Assembly (NCBI RefSeq): GCF_003024385.1
Contig: NZ_PVZN01000013.1
Location: 1-64,000, forward strand
Direction of reading: 5' to 3'
Origin: Pseudomonas sp. BBP2017
GTDB taxonomy: Bacteria > Pseudomonadota > Gammaproteobacteria > Pseudomonadales > Pseudomonadaceae
DNA length: 64,000 nucleotides
Part shown: piece by piece, positions 7,421 through 16,178 of the stretch
Layout of the letters: each line of letters opens with the position of its first letter
How positions within the stretch are numbered: position 1 is the first letter of the stretch
Translations under genes and position numbers: made by a program
The notes under the pieces: model-generated
The model's database searches: none
Seen by the model: only the letters and a program-made list of their open reading frames with translations
Told to the model about the DNA's origin: nothing

Positions 7421-8368
7421 ATGACTTCCATTAACCATGCAGATCGCCCTTCCGTTACGTTCCGACTGAGCAAGGCCGAACTGGTCCTAGTGTTTATCAC
7501 CATACTCTGGGGCGGCACCTTCTTGTTGGTGCATAACGTGATGACCGTCAGCGGGCCGATGTTCTTTGTCGGCCTGCGTTTTGCCGCCGCCACCCTGTTC
7601 GTCGGCCTGGTCTCGGCCCGTGCATTGTCGGGACTGACCGCCACTGAATTCAAAGCCGGCGTATTGATCGGAGCCTCGATCATGCTCGGTTATGGCTTGC
7701 AAACTTATGGACTGCAGACCATCAGCAGCAGCCAGTCGGCCTTTATCACCGCCTTGTACGTGCCCTTTGTGCCTTTGCTGCAATGGCTGGTACTGGGCCG
7801 ACGTCCAGGCCTGATGCCAAGCCTGGGGATTGGCCTGGCCTTTGTCGGCCTGATGTTGCTGGCTGGCCCGGAAGGCGGCTCGCTGCAGTTCAGTACCGGC
7901 GAGATCGTCACGCTGGTCAGTGCCGTTGCGATCGCCGCGGAAATCATCCTGATCAGCCGCTATGCCGGCAAGGTCGATGTACGCCGGGTCACCGTGGTGC
8001 AGCTGGCAACGGCCTCGGTGCTGTCGTTCTTGATGGTGCTGCCTACCCAGGAGCCACTGCCGGGCTTTTCCTGGCTGCTCCTGCTCAGCGCCCTGGGTCT
8101 TGGCGCCATGAGCGCGGTCATTCAGGTGGCCATGAATTGGGCGCAGAAATCGGTTTCCCCAACCCGGGCAACGCTGATCTATGCAGGCGAGCCAGTCTGG
8201 GCCGGTATCGTTGGGCGCATTGCAGGCGAGCGTTTACCGGGCATCGCGCTGTTTGGCGGGTTGCTGATCGTCATTGCCGTGATAGTCAGCGAATTGAAAA
8301 TCAAACGCCGGGAACAGCCGCCCAACGTATTTGAAGCGCCTGAACAAGGACGAGAAGCGGGGCTCTAG
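7421..8368 (+). CDS. EamA/DMT-family inner-membrane transporter
   Basis: This 315-residue protein is a second EamA-family exporter with ten hydrophobic helices in two repeats. The N-terminal repeat shows ITILWGGTFLLVHNV and GPMFFVGLRFAAA; the second repeat shows GALSAVIQVAMNWAQKSVSP-like helices and ATLIYAGEPVWAGIVG, typical of the family. The C-terminus is short and charged. I use the ATG at 7421; an in-frame GTG lies 30 bp upstream. It diverges from the XRE-cupin regulator across two palindromic sites and is the obvious target. Sequence similarity to the first EamA protein is only at family level. The substrate is unknown. Confidence 0.88.
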   Translation: MTSINHADRPSVTFRLSKAELVLVFITILWGGTFLLVHNVMTVSGPMFFVGLRFAAATLFVGLVSARALSGLTATEFKAGVLIGASIMLGYGLQTYGLQTISSSQSAFITALYVPFVPLLQWLVLGRRPGLMPSLGIGLAFVGLMLLAGPEGGSLQFSTGEIVTLVSAVAIAAEIILISRYAGKVDVRRVTVVQLATASVLSFLMVLPTQEPLPGFSWLLLLSALGLGAMSAVIQVAMNWAQKSVSPTRATLIYAGEPVWAGIVGRIAGERLPGIALFGGLLIVIAVIVSELKIKRREQPPNVFEAPEQGREAGL

Positions 8369-8516
8369 GGGCCAGAACCGGCCTATCCTTTGAAAAAAAC
8401 TGTTATAAAAAAACATTTGATACAGCGCCTTTGTAGAATTCTGCCACAGCTTCTGTGTTGGTGATCGACGGTACGCCACGTATGATCCCCTACAAACTCC
8501 TGCAGATAAGAAATCT

Positions 8517-11432
8517 ATGTCCTTGATAGTGCTACTGCTTCTGCCGTTCATCGGCAGTTGCCTGGCGGCTGTCTTGCCGCACAACGCCCGCAACAGCGAG
8601 TCGTTGCTTGCCGGGCTCGTTGCCTTGGTCGGTACCGTCCAGGTAGCCCTGCTGTACCCGCAAGTCGCTCACGGTGGTGTGATCCGCGAAGAATTTCTCT
8701 GGCTGCCGAGCCTGGGCCTGAACCTGGTCCTGCGCATGGACGGCTTTGCCTGGCTGTTCTCCCTGCTGGTGCTGGGTATCGGTACTCTGGTGTCGCTGTA
8801 TGCGCGCTACTACATGTCGCCCCAGGACCCGGTGCCACGGTTTTTTGCCTTTTTCCTGGCGTTCATGGGTGCAATGCTCGGCCTGGTGATTTCCGGCAAC
8901 CTAATCCAGATCGTGTTCTTCTGGGAACTGACCAGCGTGTTCTCGTTCCTGCTGATCGGCTACTGGCACCACCGCGCCGATGCCCGCCGCGGTGCCTACA
9001 TGGCCCTGATGGTCACCGGTGCTGGCGGCTTGTGCCTGCTGGCGGGGGTGTTGCTGCTCGGCCATGTGGTCGGCAGCTATGACCTGGACAAGGTCCTCGC
9101 TGCCGGCGAGCTGATTCGCAATCATGCCCTGTACCCTGTTCTGCTCCCCCTGATTCTCCTCGGCGCCTTGAGCAAAAGCGCGCAATTTCCTTTCCACTTC
9201 TGGCTGCCACATGCAATGGCTGCGCCTACACCGGTTTCGGCGTATCTGCATTCGGCGACCATGGTCAAAGCCGGGGTGTTCCTCCTTGCACGCCTGTGGC
9301 CGGTCCTCTCCGGCAGCGAAGAATGGTTCTGGATCGTTGGCGGTGCCGGGGCCTGCACCCTGTTGCTGGGCGCCTTCGCGGCCATGTTCCAGAACGATCT
9401 CAAAGGCCTGCTGGCCTATTCGACCATCAGTCACCTAGGGCTTATCACCCTGCTTCTGGGCCTGAACAGCCCGCTGGCGGCAGTGGCGGCGGTGTTCCAT
9501 ATCCTCAACCATGCCACCTTCAAGGCCTCGCTGTTCATGGCTGCCGGCATCATCGACCATGAGAGCGGCACCCGCGATATCCGTCGCCTCAGCAGCCTGT
9601 TCCGGCTGATACCCTTTACCGCGACTCTGGCCATGGTGGCCAGCGCCTCCATGGCCGGGGTACCGTTGATGAACGGCTTTCTGTCCAAGGAAATGTTCTT
9701 CGCCGAAACCGTGTTCATCAATTCCAGCACCTGGATCGAAGCCGCCCTGCCGGTAATCGCCACCCTCGCCGGTACGTTCAGCGTGGCCTACGCCTTGCGC
9801 TTTACCGTCGATGTATTCTTTGGCCCGCCGGCCACTGACCTGCCCCATACTCCGCACGAGCCGCCACGCTGGATGCGCGCGCCGGTCGAGTTGCTGGTGC
9901 TGACCTGCCTGGTGGTCGGCATGTTTCCAGCCCAGTCGGTCGGGCCGCTGCTGGCTGCCGCCGCGCTGCCGGTAGTGGGCGGTACACTGCCTGAATACAG
10001 CCTGGCGATCTGGCACGGCTGGAATGCGCCGCTGGTCATGAGCCTGATCGCCATGAGCGGCGGTATCGTGCTCTACCTGCTACTGCGCAATCAGCTCAAG
10101 CTTGGCCGCTTTCCTTATCCGCCATTGATCGAAAGGTTCAATGGCAAGCGTCTGTTCGAACACAGCCAGGTGCAACTGATGCGCATGGCCCGCCGCTTCG
10201 AGCGCACCATGACCACCCGGCGCTTGCAGAAGCAGCTGTTCATGCTGGTGCTGGTAGCGTTCCTGGCAGGCCTGCTGCCCATGCTGCAAAGCGGCCTGAG
10301 CTGGGGTGACCGGCCGAAAATCCCGGGTTCCGGGATTTTCGTCACACTCTGGTTAATTGCCATTGCCTGTGCCTTGGGCGCCGCCTGGCAAGCCAAGTAC
10401 CATCGTCTGGCAGCCCTGACCATGGTCAGCATCTGTGGCCTGATGACCTGTATTACCTTCGTCTGGTTCTCGGCACCCGACCTGGCCCTGACCCAACTGG
10501 CGGTTGAAGTGGTCACCACGGTACTGATCCTGCTCGGCTTGCGCTGGCTGCCACGGCGTATCGAGGGCGTTTCGCCCTTGCCTGGTAGCCAGGAGCAGGC
10601 ACGCCTGCGGCGCCTTCGCGACCTGATTCTTGCAGTGCTGGTGGGTGGCGGTATGGCGCTGCTGTCCTACGCGATGCTGACGCGCCCGACCCCCAACGAC
10701 ATTTCCTCGTTCTACCTGAGCCGGGCTTTGCCCGAGGGCGGCGGCAGCAATGTGGTCAACGTCATGCTCGTGGACTTCCGCGGCTTCGACACCCTGGGTG
10801 AAGTGACCGTGCTGGTGGCCGTGGCGCTGGCGGTGTTTGCCCTGCTGCGGCGCTTCCGTCCACCCCGCGAGAGCATGCAACTGCCGGCCCAGCAACGCCT
10901 GCTGGCACCTGATGTGGTCACCGACCTGGTCAACCCGCGCCATGCTGCCGACACGGCACTGGGCTTCATGATGGTTCCGGCAGTATTGGTGCGCCTGCTG
11001 CTGCCGATCGCGCTGGTGGTGTCGATGTACCTGTTCATGCGCGGACACAACCAGCCCGGCGGCGGCTTTGTCGCGGGGCTGGTGATGTCGGTGGCCTTCA
11101 TCCTCCAATACATGGTCGCTGGCACCCAATGGGTGGAAGCGCAAATGAGCTTGCGTCCCCTGCGCTGGATGGGCACCGGCCTGCTCTGCGCCACCCTCAC
11201 TGGCGGCGGTGCCATACTGCTCGGCTATCCCTTCCTGACCACGCACACCGCTCACCTGCATCTGCCGCTGCTGGGTGATATCCATGTCGCCAGTGCATTG
11301 TTCTTCGATATCGGCATCTTCACCGTGGTGGTCGGTTCGACCCTGTTGATCCTCACTGCCCTGGCTCACCAGTCGGTGCGCGGACACCGTCCTGCCAGCC
11401 AGTCCAAAGCCCCCCAGACAGGAGCCGCCTGA
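8517..11432 (+). CDS. mrpA: Mrp monovalent cation/H+ antiporter subunit A (fused A/B, PhaAB type)
   Basis: This 971-residue subunit is the largest part of the multi-subunit Mrp (Mnh/Pha) Na+(K+)/H+ antiporter, which is related to complex I membrane subunits. Residues 1-500 are NuoL-like, with the key segments FFWELTSVFSFLLIGYW, SKSAQFPFHFWLPHAM and HILNHATFKASLFMAAG. After a linker comes the MrpA C-terminal region and then a fused MrpB domain (FMRGHNQPGGGFVAGLVMS). Fused A/B is the group-2 layout found in proteobacteria. It is the first gene of a six-gene operon with overlapping stop/start codons and functions in cation and alkali tolerance. Confidence 0.95.
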   Translation: MSLIVLLLLPFIGSCLAAVLPHNARNSESLLAGLVALVGTVQVALLYPQVAHGGVIREEFLWLPSLGLNLVLRMDGFAWLFSLLVLGIGTLVSLYARYYMSPQDPVPRFFAFFLAFMGAMLGLVISGNLIQIVFFWELTSVFSFLLIGYWHHRADARRGAYMALMVTGAGGLCLLAGVLLLGHVVGSYDLDKVLAAGELIRNHALYPVLLPLILLGALSKSAQFPFHFWLPHAMAAPTPVSAYLHSATMVKAGVFLLARLWPVLSGSEEWFWIVGGAGACTLLLGAFAAMFQNDLKGLLAYSTISHLGLITLLLGLNSPLAAVAAVFHILNHATFKASLFMAAGIIDHESGTRDIRRLSSLFRLIPFTATLAMVASASMAGVPLMNGFLSKEMFFAETVFINSSTWIEAALPVIATLAGTFSVAYALRFTVDVFFGPPATDLPHTPHEPPRWMRAPVELLVLTCLVVGMFPAQSVGPLLAAAALPVVGGTLPEYSLAIWHGWNAPLVMSLIAMSGGIVLYLLLRNQLKLGRFPYPPLIERFNGKRLFEHSQVQLMRMARRFERTMTTRRLQKQLFMLVLVAFLAGLLPMLQSGLSWGDRPKIPGSGIFVTLWLIAIACALGAAWQAKYHRLAALTMVSICGLMTCITFVWFSAPDLALTQLAVEVVTTVLILLGLRWLPRRIEGVSPLPGSQEQARLRRLRDLILAVLVGGGMALLSYAMLTRPTPNDISSFYLSRALPEGGGSNVVNVMLVDFRGFDTLGEVTVLVAVALAVFALLRRFRPPRESMQLPAQQRLLAPDVVTDLVNPRHAADTALGFMMVPAVLVRLLLPIALVVSMYLFMRGHNQPGGGFVAGLVMSVAFILQYMVAGTQWVEAQMSLRPLRWMGTGLLCATLTGGGAILLGYPFLTTHTAHLHLPLLGDIHVASALFFDIGIFTVVVGSTLLILTALAHQSVRGHRPASQSKAPQTGAA

Positions 11433-11776
11433 TGGAAGAAGTCATTGCAATCGCCATTGGAGTACTCGCTGCCTCCGGAGTCTGGCTGATCCTGCGTCCG
11501 CGAACCTTCCAGGTAGTGATGGGCCTGTGCCTGCTGTCCTATGGCGTCAACCTGTTCATCTTCAGCATGGGTAGCCTGTTCATCGGCAAGGAGCCAATCA
11601 TCAAGGATGGCGTGCCCCAGGACCTGCTCAACTATACCGATCCCCTTCCGCAGGCCCTGGTACTCACCGCCATCGTTATCAGCTTTGCCATGACCGCACT
11701 GTTTCTGGTGGTACTGCTGGCATCGCGCGGGCTGACCGGCACCGACCACGTGGATGGCCGGGAGCCCAACGAATGA
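11432..11776 (+). CDS. mrpC: Mrp antiporter subunit C (NuoK-like)
   Basis: This 114-residue subunit has three hydrophobic helices and is homologous to NuoK of complex I. The conserved pieces GVWLILRPRTFQVVMGLCLLSYGVNL and DPLPQALVLTAIVISFAMTA are typical of MrpC/MnhC. Its ATG overlaps the upstream stop by one base (TGATG), and its own stop overlaps the next start (ATGA), indicating translational coupling. It is an inner-membrane protein. Confidence 0.94.
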   Translation: MEEVIAIAIGVLAASGVWLILRPRTFQVVMGLCLLSYGVNLFIFSMGSLFIGKEPIIKDGVPQDLLNYTDPLPQALVLTAIVISFAMTALFLVVLLASRGLTGTDHVDGREPNE

Positions 11777-13455
11777 GCTTCATGAACCAACTGATTGTCG
11801 CGCCGATCCTGCTGCCACTGCTCACTGCGGCACTGATGTTGCTGCTGGGCGAAAAACGCAGGCCCCTCAAGGCCCGCCTTAACCTGTTCTCCAGCCTCCT
11901 GGGGTTGGCAATCTCGATTACCTTGCTGTTGTGGGTCCAGGCTCAGGGTCAAGCCAGCTCGATTGGTGTCTATCTGCCGGGTAACTGGCCAGCACCGTTT
12001 GGCATCGCACTGGTTGTTGACCGACTTTCGGCATTGATGCTGGTGCTTACCGGGATCGTCGGCGTCAGCGCGCTGATTTTCGCCATGGCTCGTTGGGACG
12101 GCGCTGGGGCCAGCTTCCATGCATTGTTCCAGATTCAGCTGATGGGCCTCTACGGGGCATTCCTGACCGCCGACCTGTTCAACCTGTTCGTATTCTTCGA
12201 GGTCCTGCTGGCGGCGTCTTACGGTTTGCTTCTGCACGGTTCCGGGCGGGCAAGGGTCAAGGCCGGCCTGCATTACATCGCCATCAACCTGTTCGCCTCG
12301 TCGCTATTCCTGGTCGGTGCCGCGATGCTCTATGGCGTCACCGGCACCCTGAACATGGCCGACCTGGCCCTGAAAATCCCGTTGGTACCAGAAGCTGATC
12401 GTGGCCTGCTGCATGCAGGTGCCGCCATCCTGGCTACGGCGTTCCTGGCCAAGGCCGGTATCTGGCCGCTGAACTTCTGGCTGGTGCCGGCCTACTCCGC
12501 CGCCAGTGCGCCTGTGGCGGCGCTGTTCGCAATCATGACCAAGGTTGGCTTCTATACCGTGCTACGCCTGTGGACGTTGCTGTTTTCCGGCCAGGCCGGG
12601 GCCTCATCGTTCTTTGGTGGAGATTGGCTGGTCTATGGCGGCCTGGCAACGCTGGGCTGCGCAGCCGTGTCGATCCTTGCCGCCCAGCGCCTGGAGCGAA
12701 TGGCGAGCATAAGCATCCTGGCTTCGGCGGGCACGCTCATGGCTGCCATCGGCTTCGGTCAGGCCGCATTGACGGCCGGGGCGTTGTTCTACCTGGTCAG
12801 CTCGACCCTGGCGCTGTGCGCCCTGTTCCTGCTGGCCGAGCTGATCGAGCGTTCGCGCTCGGCCAACGAGCTGCCACTGGATGACGACGATTGCCACCCC
12901 TCCCCGCTCGAATCATTGCATCCACCCAAAGGCATCAACCTCGATGACGAACAGAAGGCTGTGATCGGCCAAGCGATCCCCTGGACCATGGCCTTTCTCG
13001 GCTTGAGCTTTATTGCTTGTGCACTGCTGATCATCGGCATGCCGCCACTCTCGGGCTTTATCGGCAAAATCAGCCTGATTGCCGCGCTGTTCAACCCCCA
13101 GGGTTTGGGAATCCCTCCCGAGCAACCGCTCTCGATCCAAGGCTGGGCCCTGGTTGCACTGCTGGTGCTCTCCGGCCTGGCCTCGATGATTGCCCTGACC
13201 CGCGTCGGCATCCAGCGCTTCTGGACGCCGCAGGAGCGCCCCTCGCCGGCGCTGCGGCGCTACGAATGCATTCCAATCGTCGTCTTGCTTGGGCTGTGTA
13301 TTGCCTTGAGCGTACGCGCCGAACCGCTACTGCGTTATGCCCAGGACACCGCTGCAAGCCTTCAGGACCCTGAGCAATATGTCAGCGCGGTGCTCGCTAC
13401 CCGGCCAATTCCCGGCCCCACCAGCCAGGCTGCCAGCGCACAGGTGCAGCCATGA
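11773..13455 (+). CDS. mrpD: Mrp antiporter subunit D (NuoN/NuoM-like)
   Basis: This 560-residue protein is the second antiporter-like subunit. It has about fourteen hydrophobic helices with FNLFVFFEVLLAASYGLLLHG (the conserved membrane Glu), FLAKAGIWPLNFWLVPAYSAAS (the conserved Lys) and GMPPLSGFIGK. A hydrophilic insertion of about 40 residues (around residues 365-400, acidic then SPLESLHPPKG) lies between helices. It is placed third in the operon with four-base overlaps at both ends. With MrpA it forms the proton/cation path. Confidence 0.95.
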   Translation: MSFMNQLIVAPILLPLLTAALMLLLGEKRRPLKARLNLFSSLLGLAISITLLLWVQAQGQASSIGVYLPGNWPAPFGIALVVDRLSALMLVLTGIVGVSALIFAMARWDGAGASFHALFQIQLMGLYGAFLTADLFNLFVFFEVLLAASYGLLLHGSGRARVKAGLHYIAINLFASSLFLVGAAMLYGVTGTLNMADLALKIPLVPEADRGLLHAGAAILATAFLAKAGIWPLNFWLVPAYSAASAPVAALFAIMTKVGFYTVLRLWTLLFSGQAGASSFFGGDWLVYGGLATLGCAAVSILAAQRLERMASISILASAGTLMAAIGFGQAALTAGALFYLVSSTLALCALFLLAELIERSRSANELPLDDDDCHPSPLESLHPPKGINLDDEQKAVIGQAIPWTMAFLGLSFIACALLIIGMPPLSGFIGKISLIAALFNPQGLGIPPEQPLSIQGWALVALLVLSGLASMIALTRVGIQRFWTPQERPSPALRRYECIPIVVLLGLCIALSVRAEPLLRYAQDTAASLQDPEQYVSAVLATRPIPGPTSQAASAQVQP

Positions 13456-13940
13456 AGCGCCTGTTCCCCGCTCCGCTGCTGTCCTTGTCCCTGTGCCTGT
13501 TGTGGTTGCTACTGAACCTCTCGATAAGCCCAGGCAACCTGTTGCTTGCTGTTCTGCTGGGCGTGTTTGCGCCACTGCTGATGGCACCGTTGCGGCCCGT
13601 GTCAGCACACATCCGCCACCCCTGGACGGTCCTGCGCCTGATTATGCGGGTCGGCGTTGACGTGCTGGTCTCCAACCTGCAGGTGGCTCGTGGGGTCTGG
13701 GCTGCCAAGCGCCGTGCGCCGCGCTCTCGCTTCGTGCATATCCCTCTGGACTTGCGCGATGCCCATGGTCTGGCGGCGCTATCGATGATCACCACGGTGA
13801 TCCCGGGCACCATCTGGTCGGAGCTGGCACTGGACCGCAGCATCCTGCTGCTGCATGTATTCGACCTGGACGATGAAGCGCAATTCATTGAACACTTCAA
13901 ACAGACCTATGAACGTCCGCTGATGGAGATCTTCGAATGA
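13452..13940 (+). CDS. mrpE: Mrp antiporter subunit E
   Basis: This 162-residue subunit has two N-terminal hydrophobic helices (LSLSLCLLWLLLNLS and LLLAVLLGVFAPLL) followed by a cytoplasmic domain. The domain shows VLVSNLQVARGVW, HIPLDLRD and TTVIPGTIWSEL, diagnostic of MrpE/PhaE. It overlaps both neighbours by four bases and has the usual family length. Confidence 0.94.
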   Translation: MKRLFPAPLLSLSLCLLWLLLNLSISPGNLLLAVLLGVFAPLLMAPLRPVSAHIRHPWTVLRLIMRVGVDVLVSNLQVARGVWAAKRRAPRSRFVHIPLDLRDAHGLAALSMITTVIPGTIWSELALDRSILLLHVFDLDDEAQFIEHFKQTYERPLMEIFE

Positions 13941-14215
13941 CTGGCCTGCTTGCCAACGCCATTCTCGCCAGCCTGTTCATCTTTGCCCTGGCCATGGCCC
14001 TGACCCTATTCCGGCTGTTTCGCGGCCCTTCGGCCCAGGACCGGGTCCTGGCGCTGGATTACCTGTACATCCTGGCGATGCTGATGATGCTGGTGCTGGG
14101 TATTCGATATGCCAGCGACACCTACTTCGAGGGGGCACTGTTGATTGCCTTGTTCGGCTTTGTCGGCTCGTTTGCCCTGGCCAAGTTCCTGTTGCGTGGC
14201 GAGGTGATCGAATGA
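13937..14215 (+). CDS. mrpF: Mrp antiporter subunit F
   Basis: This 92-residue subunit has three hydrophobic helices with the family motif LFRGPSAQDRVLALD between helices one and two. Its length fits MrpF/PhaF. It overlaps mrpE and mrpG by four bases each. It is an inner-membrane subunit of the complex. Confidence 0.93.
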   Translation: MTGLLANAILASLFIFALAMALTLFRLFRGPSAQDRVLALDYLYILAMLMMLVLGIRYASDTYFEGALLIALFGFVGSFALAKFLLRGEVIE

Positions 14216-14577
14216 ACAACCTGAACGAACTGCCCTTCTGGGTCGAGTTGCTGGTTGCCGCACTGCTGTTGCTGAGCAGCCTGTTCGCTCTGAGCGGGGC
14301 GCTGGGCCTGGTCCGCCTGAAAGAATTCTTTCAGCGCATGCACCCGCCGGCCCTGGCCTCGACCCTGGGGACCTGGTGCGTCGCACTGGCCTCGATCCTG
14401 TATTTCTCGGCGCTCAAGCAAGGGCCGGTGCTGCATGCCTGGCTGATCCCGATTCTGATGGCAATCACTGTGCCTGTGACCACCCTGCTGCTGGCACGCG
14501 CCGCACTGTTTCGCAAGCGCATGGCCGGTGATGACGTGCCGGAGGAAGTCAGCAGCGGGCGCGATCGTGGTCACTAG
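14212..14577 (+). CDS. mrpG: Mrp antiporter subunit G
   Basis: This 121-residue subunit has three helices and the MrpG signature GLVRLKEFFQRMHPPALASTLG. It is the last gene of the operon. Its stop is only three bases from the stop of the convergent small gene at 14581, so no dedicated terminator fits between them. Confidence 0.93.
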   Translation: MNNLNELPFWVELLVAALLLLSSLFALSGALGLVRLKEFFQRMHPPALASTLGTWCVALASILYFSALKQGPVLHAWLIPILMAITVPVTTLLLARAALFRKRMAGDDVPEEVSSGRDRGH

Positions 14578-14580
14578 CAC

Positions 14581-14790
14581 CTACTGGGTCAGTGCCTGCA
14601 GTTCGCGGCGGACCATGGCCGCATACTCAGGCGGGCTCAACTGATACAACTGGCTGGCCACCCAATCGAACCAGCGCCCCTGCAGGTACTCGCGTTGCAC
14701 AAGCCATTGCTCGGCTTGCTCACGGGCCTGAGCTTGATGCCGCGCATGAAAATCGGCACGTCCCTTTATCGTCTCAGCCGGCTTGCTCAC
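14581..14790 (-). CDS. Small conserved hypothetical protein, translationally coupled
   Basis: This 69-residue hydrophilic protein is predicted from a GTG at 14790 that overlaps the stop of the upstream gene (GTGA). It is rich in Gln, Ala and Arg, with WLVQREYLQGRWFDWVASQL and a helical C-terminus. A longer reading from ATG 14829 would lie inside the upstream gene. I recognise no domain. The coupling suggests that it works with the preceding protein. Confidence 0.6.
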   Translation of the reverse strand: MSKPAETIKGRADFHARHQAQAREQAEQWLVQREYLQGRWFDWVASQLYQLSPPEYAAMVRRELQALTQ

Positions 14791-15257
14791 TCGCTGGCCT
14801 TGAACGTGGTCAGCTCGCCCTTCTGCCATTTGGCCACCTTGCGGGTGGCTGCCTTGAGGATCTTACTGAGGCCTTCCTGTAGCTGCTCGTGAGTGGCAAA
14901 AATCATCACCACGCCCTGGCCTTCACGCAGGACGATACCCTCGCCTTCAGGCACAGAGACAAAGGCATAGTCGCCCAAACCATAGACGGTAAGTTTGATT
15001 TCACGAAAACGAACTTCCAGCTTGCCACCTTCGCGACTGGGCAATACCGCAGCGCGGAAATGATCACCGACCTTGAGCTCCAATCGCTGTTTGTCATCGA
15101 CAACCAGCGCGGTTTCAGTGTCGATTTCGGCCATGTACAGACCTTCGGCGTTTTGTTCGGTGACATAAACAAAACGCGATTGAAACTGTTTGACCAGTTT
15201 GGCCCGAAGATCGCCCAGCACAAACAAGGCGTGTGTATCCAGATTACTGACTGCCAA
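14787..15257 (-). CDS. Conserved hypothetical protein with TTG start
   Basis: This 156-residue cytoplasmic protein has no signal peptide or membrane segment. Its beta-rich pattern (FVYVTEQNAEGLYMAEI, TALVVDDKQRLELKVGDHF, VRFREIKLTVYGLGDYAFV) is followed by a helical, basic tail (LSKILKAATRKVAKW). The TTG at 15257 is chosen because GAGGA lies 8 bases upstream on the minus strand and no ATG is well placed. I do not recognise a functional family; the pattern is that of a conserved Pseudomonas protein. It forms a two-gene unit with the coupled 69-residue gene. Confidence 0.65.
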   Translation of the reverse strand: MAVSNLDTHALFVLGDLRAKLVKQFQSRFVYVTEQNAEGLYMAEIDTETALVVDDKQRLELKVGDHFRAAVLPSREGGKLEVRFREIKLTVYGLGDYAFVSVPEGEGIVLREGQGVVMIFATHEQLQEGLSKILKAATRKVAKWQKGELTTFKASE

Positions 15258-15572
15258 TGAAGAATTCCTCAAACCGATTACACGACGTCCCCACAGGAAC
15301 AGCATGGCCCCGTGAAGGCAACGTCACTTCAATGTCGAAGTCTGAAAGACTAATGGGTAAAAGCACGAAGCGTCTGTGCGGCCGGGTGCTGCAGCCTGAA
15401 GGAATCGTCATCCTTGCAAGCCAGCTACGGCCTCACGACAGGCATTCGGCAGATTTCCGTCAACGGAAACGTACTTTCTGACATCAAAACTGCCAGGAAA
15501 ATGCGATAGATACATCCAGGCCCCTCGGCAGAACGGGCCCCCGGATCAATCTACACATCACAGGGAAGGAAT
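15258..15572. other. Intergenic region between two divergent small genes
   Basis: These 315 bp separate the TTG-started gene and the 70-residue gene. I see no convincing gene. A GC hairpin (GGCCC with GGGCC around 15522-15541) lies just before the rightward gene. Promoters must lie here, but I could not identify clear -35/-10 pairs. Confidence 0.5.
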
Positions 15573-15785
15573 ATGCACGAAAATACCGAAATCCGTCGAG
15601 AGGCAAGCAACATTTCTTGCCTTAATACTACAAACCCAGGTTCAAGCGCGCATGGCACGCGCTACATCGTGGTGCCTGCCGGGATCAACTTCTTTCACAT
15701 CACCGAGCACACTACTGGACAGGTCAAGGGTTTCCGCTGCCGGCACATCGATGCCTGCGAACTGGCGCGAACACTGGAGCGTTGA
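15573..15785 (+). CDS. Small conserved hypothetical protein
   Basis: This 70-residue protein has a strong ribosome-binding site (GGGAAGGA) directly before the ATG. The C-terminal 40 residues form a compact pattern, YIVVPAGINFFHITEH then GKVKGFR-like GQVKGFRCRHIDACELA, which I recall from short Pseudomonas proteins that often follow one another. Function is unknown. It is convergent with the next small gene, with only 8 bp between the stops. Confidence 0.65.
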   Translation: MHENTEIRREASNISCLNTTNPGSSAHGTRYIVVPAGINFFHITEHTTGQVKGFRCRHIDACELARTLER

Positions 15786-15793
15786 GCCCGCCT

Positions 15794-16009
15794 TCAAACA
15801 GCCTGGCGTATTGCTCCAGGCTGTTGCCTACCGCGTAATTGCTCCAGCCATGCAATCTGGCACTCCTCAGCCTCATCACGGCTGGCGAACGCAGTGCCAC
15901 GCCGCTCGCCATTGACCAACACTACCCAGCAAACACGCTTGCCAACCGCTTGCAAGGACGCAGGAACGCCACTGCCAATCATCACGGCGACATCGACTCG
16001 GCTATCCAT
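15794..16009 (-). CDS. Small conserved hypothetical protein
   Basis: This 71-residue protein is preceded by a near-perfect GGAGGGA; the second of two adjacent ATGs (16009) has the better spacing. It begins MDSRVDVAVMIGSGVPASLQ, continues with CWVVLVNGERRGTAFASRDEAEECQ and has a helical C-terminus. I recognise no function. It is convergent with the 70-residue gene, and its small alpha/beta pattern could be a nucleotide- or peptide-binding fold, but that is speculation. Confidence 0.65.
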   Translation of the reverse strand: MDSRVDVAVMIGSGVPASLQAVGKRVCWVVLVNGERRGTAFASRDEAEECQIAWLEQLRGRQQPGAIRQAV

Positions 16010-16132
16010 CATTCCCTCCGGAATTTAATTAGCAACCTAACGATATCGCCATCATACGCCCGCTTCTGCAGCGGAAAAAGCTATAGCCGGTATAGCTGTG
16101 TTGCACCACAAGCAACAAACAGGCGAAAAACA

Positions 16133-16166
16133 CCAAGGCCCCGGGGATCGCTCCACGGGGCCTTGG
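16133..16166 (-). terminator. Rho-independent terminator of the DksA-like gene
   Basis: An 11-bp stem (16133-16143 with 16156-16166) is followed on the minus strand by TTTTT. It lies 13 bp beyond the stop of the DksA-like gene. Confidence 0.8.
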
Positions 16167-16178
16167 AAAGACTGCCGA

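Noticed and set aside
10353-11387. 344-codon open frame opposite mrpA
   Set aside because: It is Gln/His-rich, antisense to the MrpA C-terminal and MrpB regions, and shows no conserved fold.
15257-15481. 74-codon rightward frame in the region between two divergent genes
   Set aside because: It occupies the promoter region of the TTG-started gene, has no ribosome-binding site and no conserved pattern.
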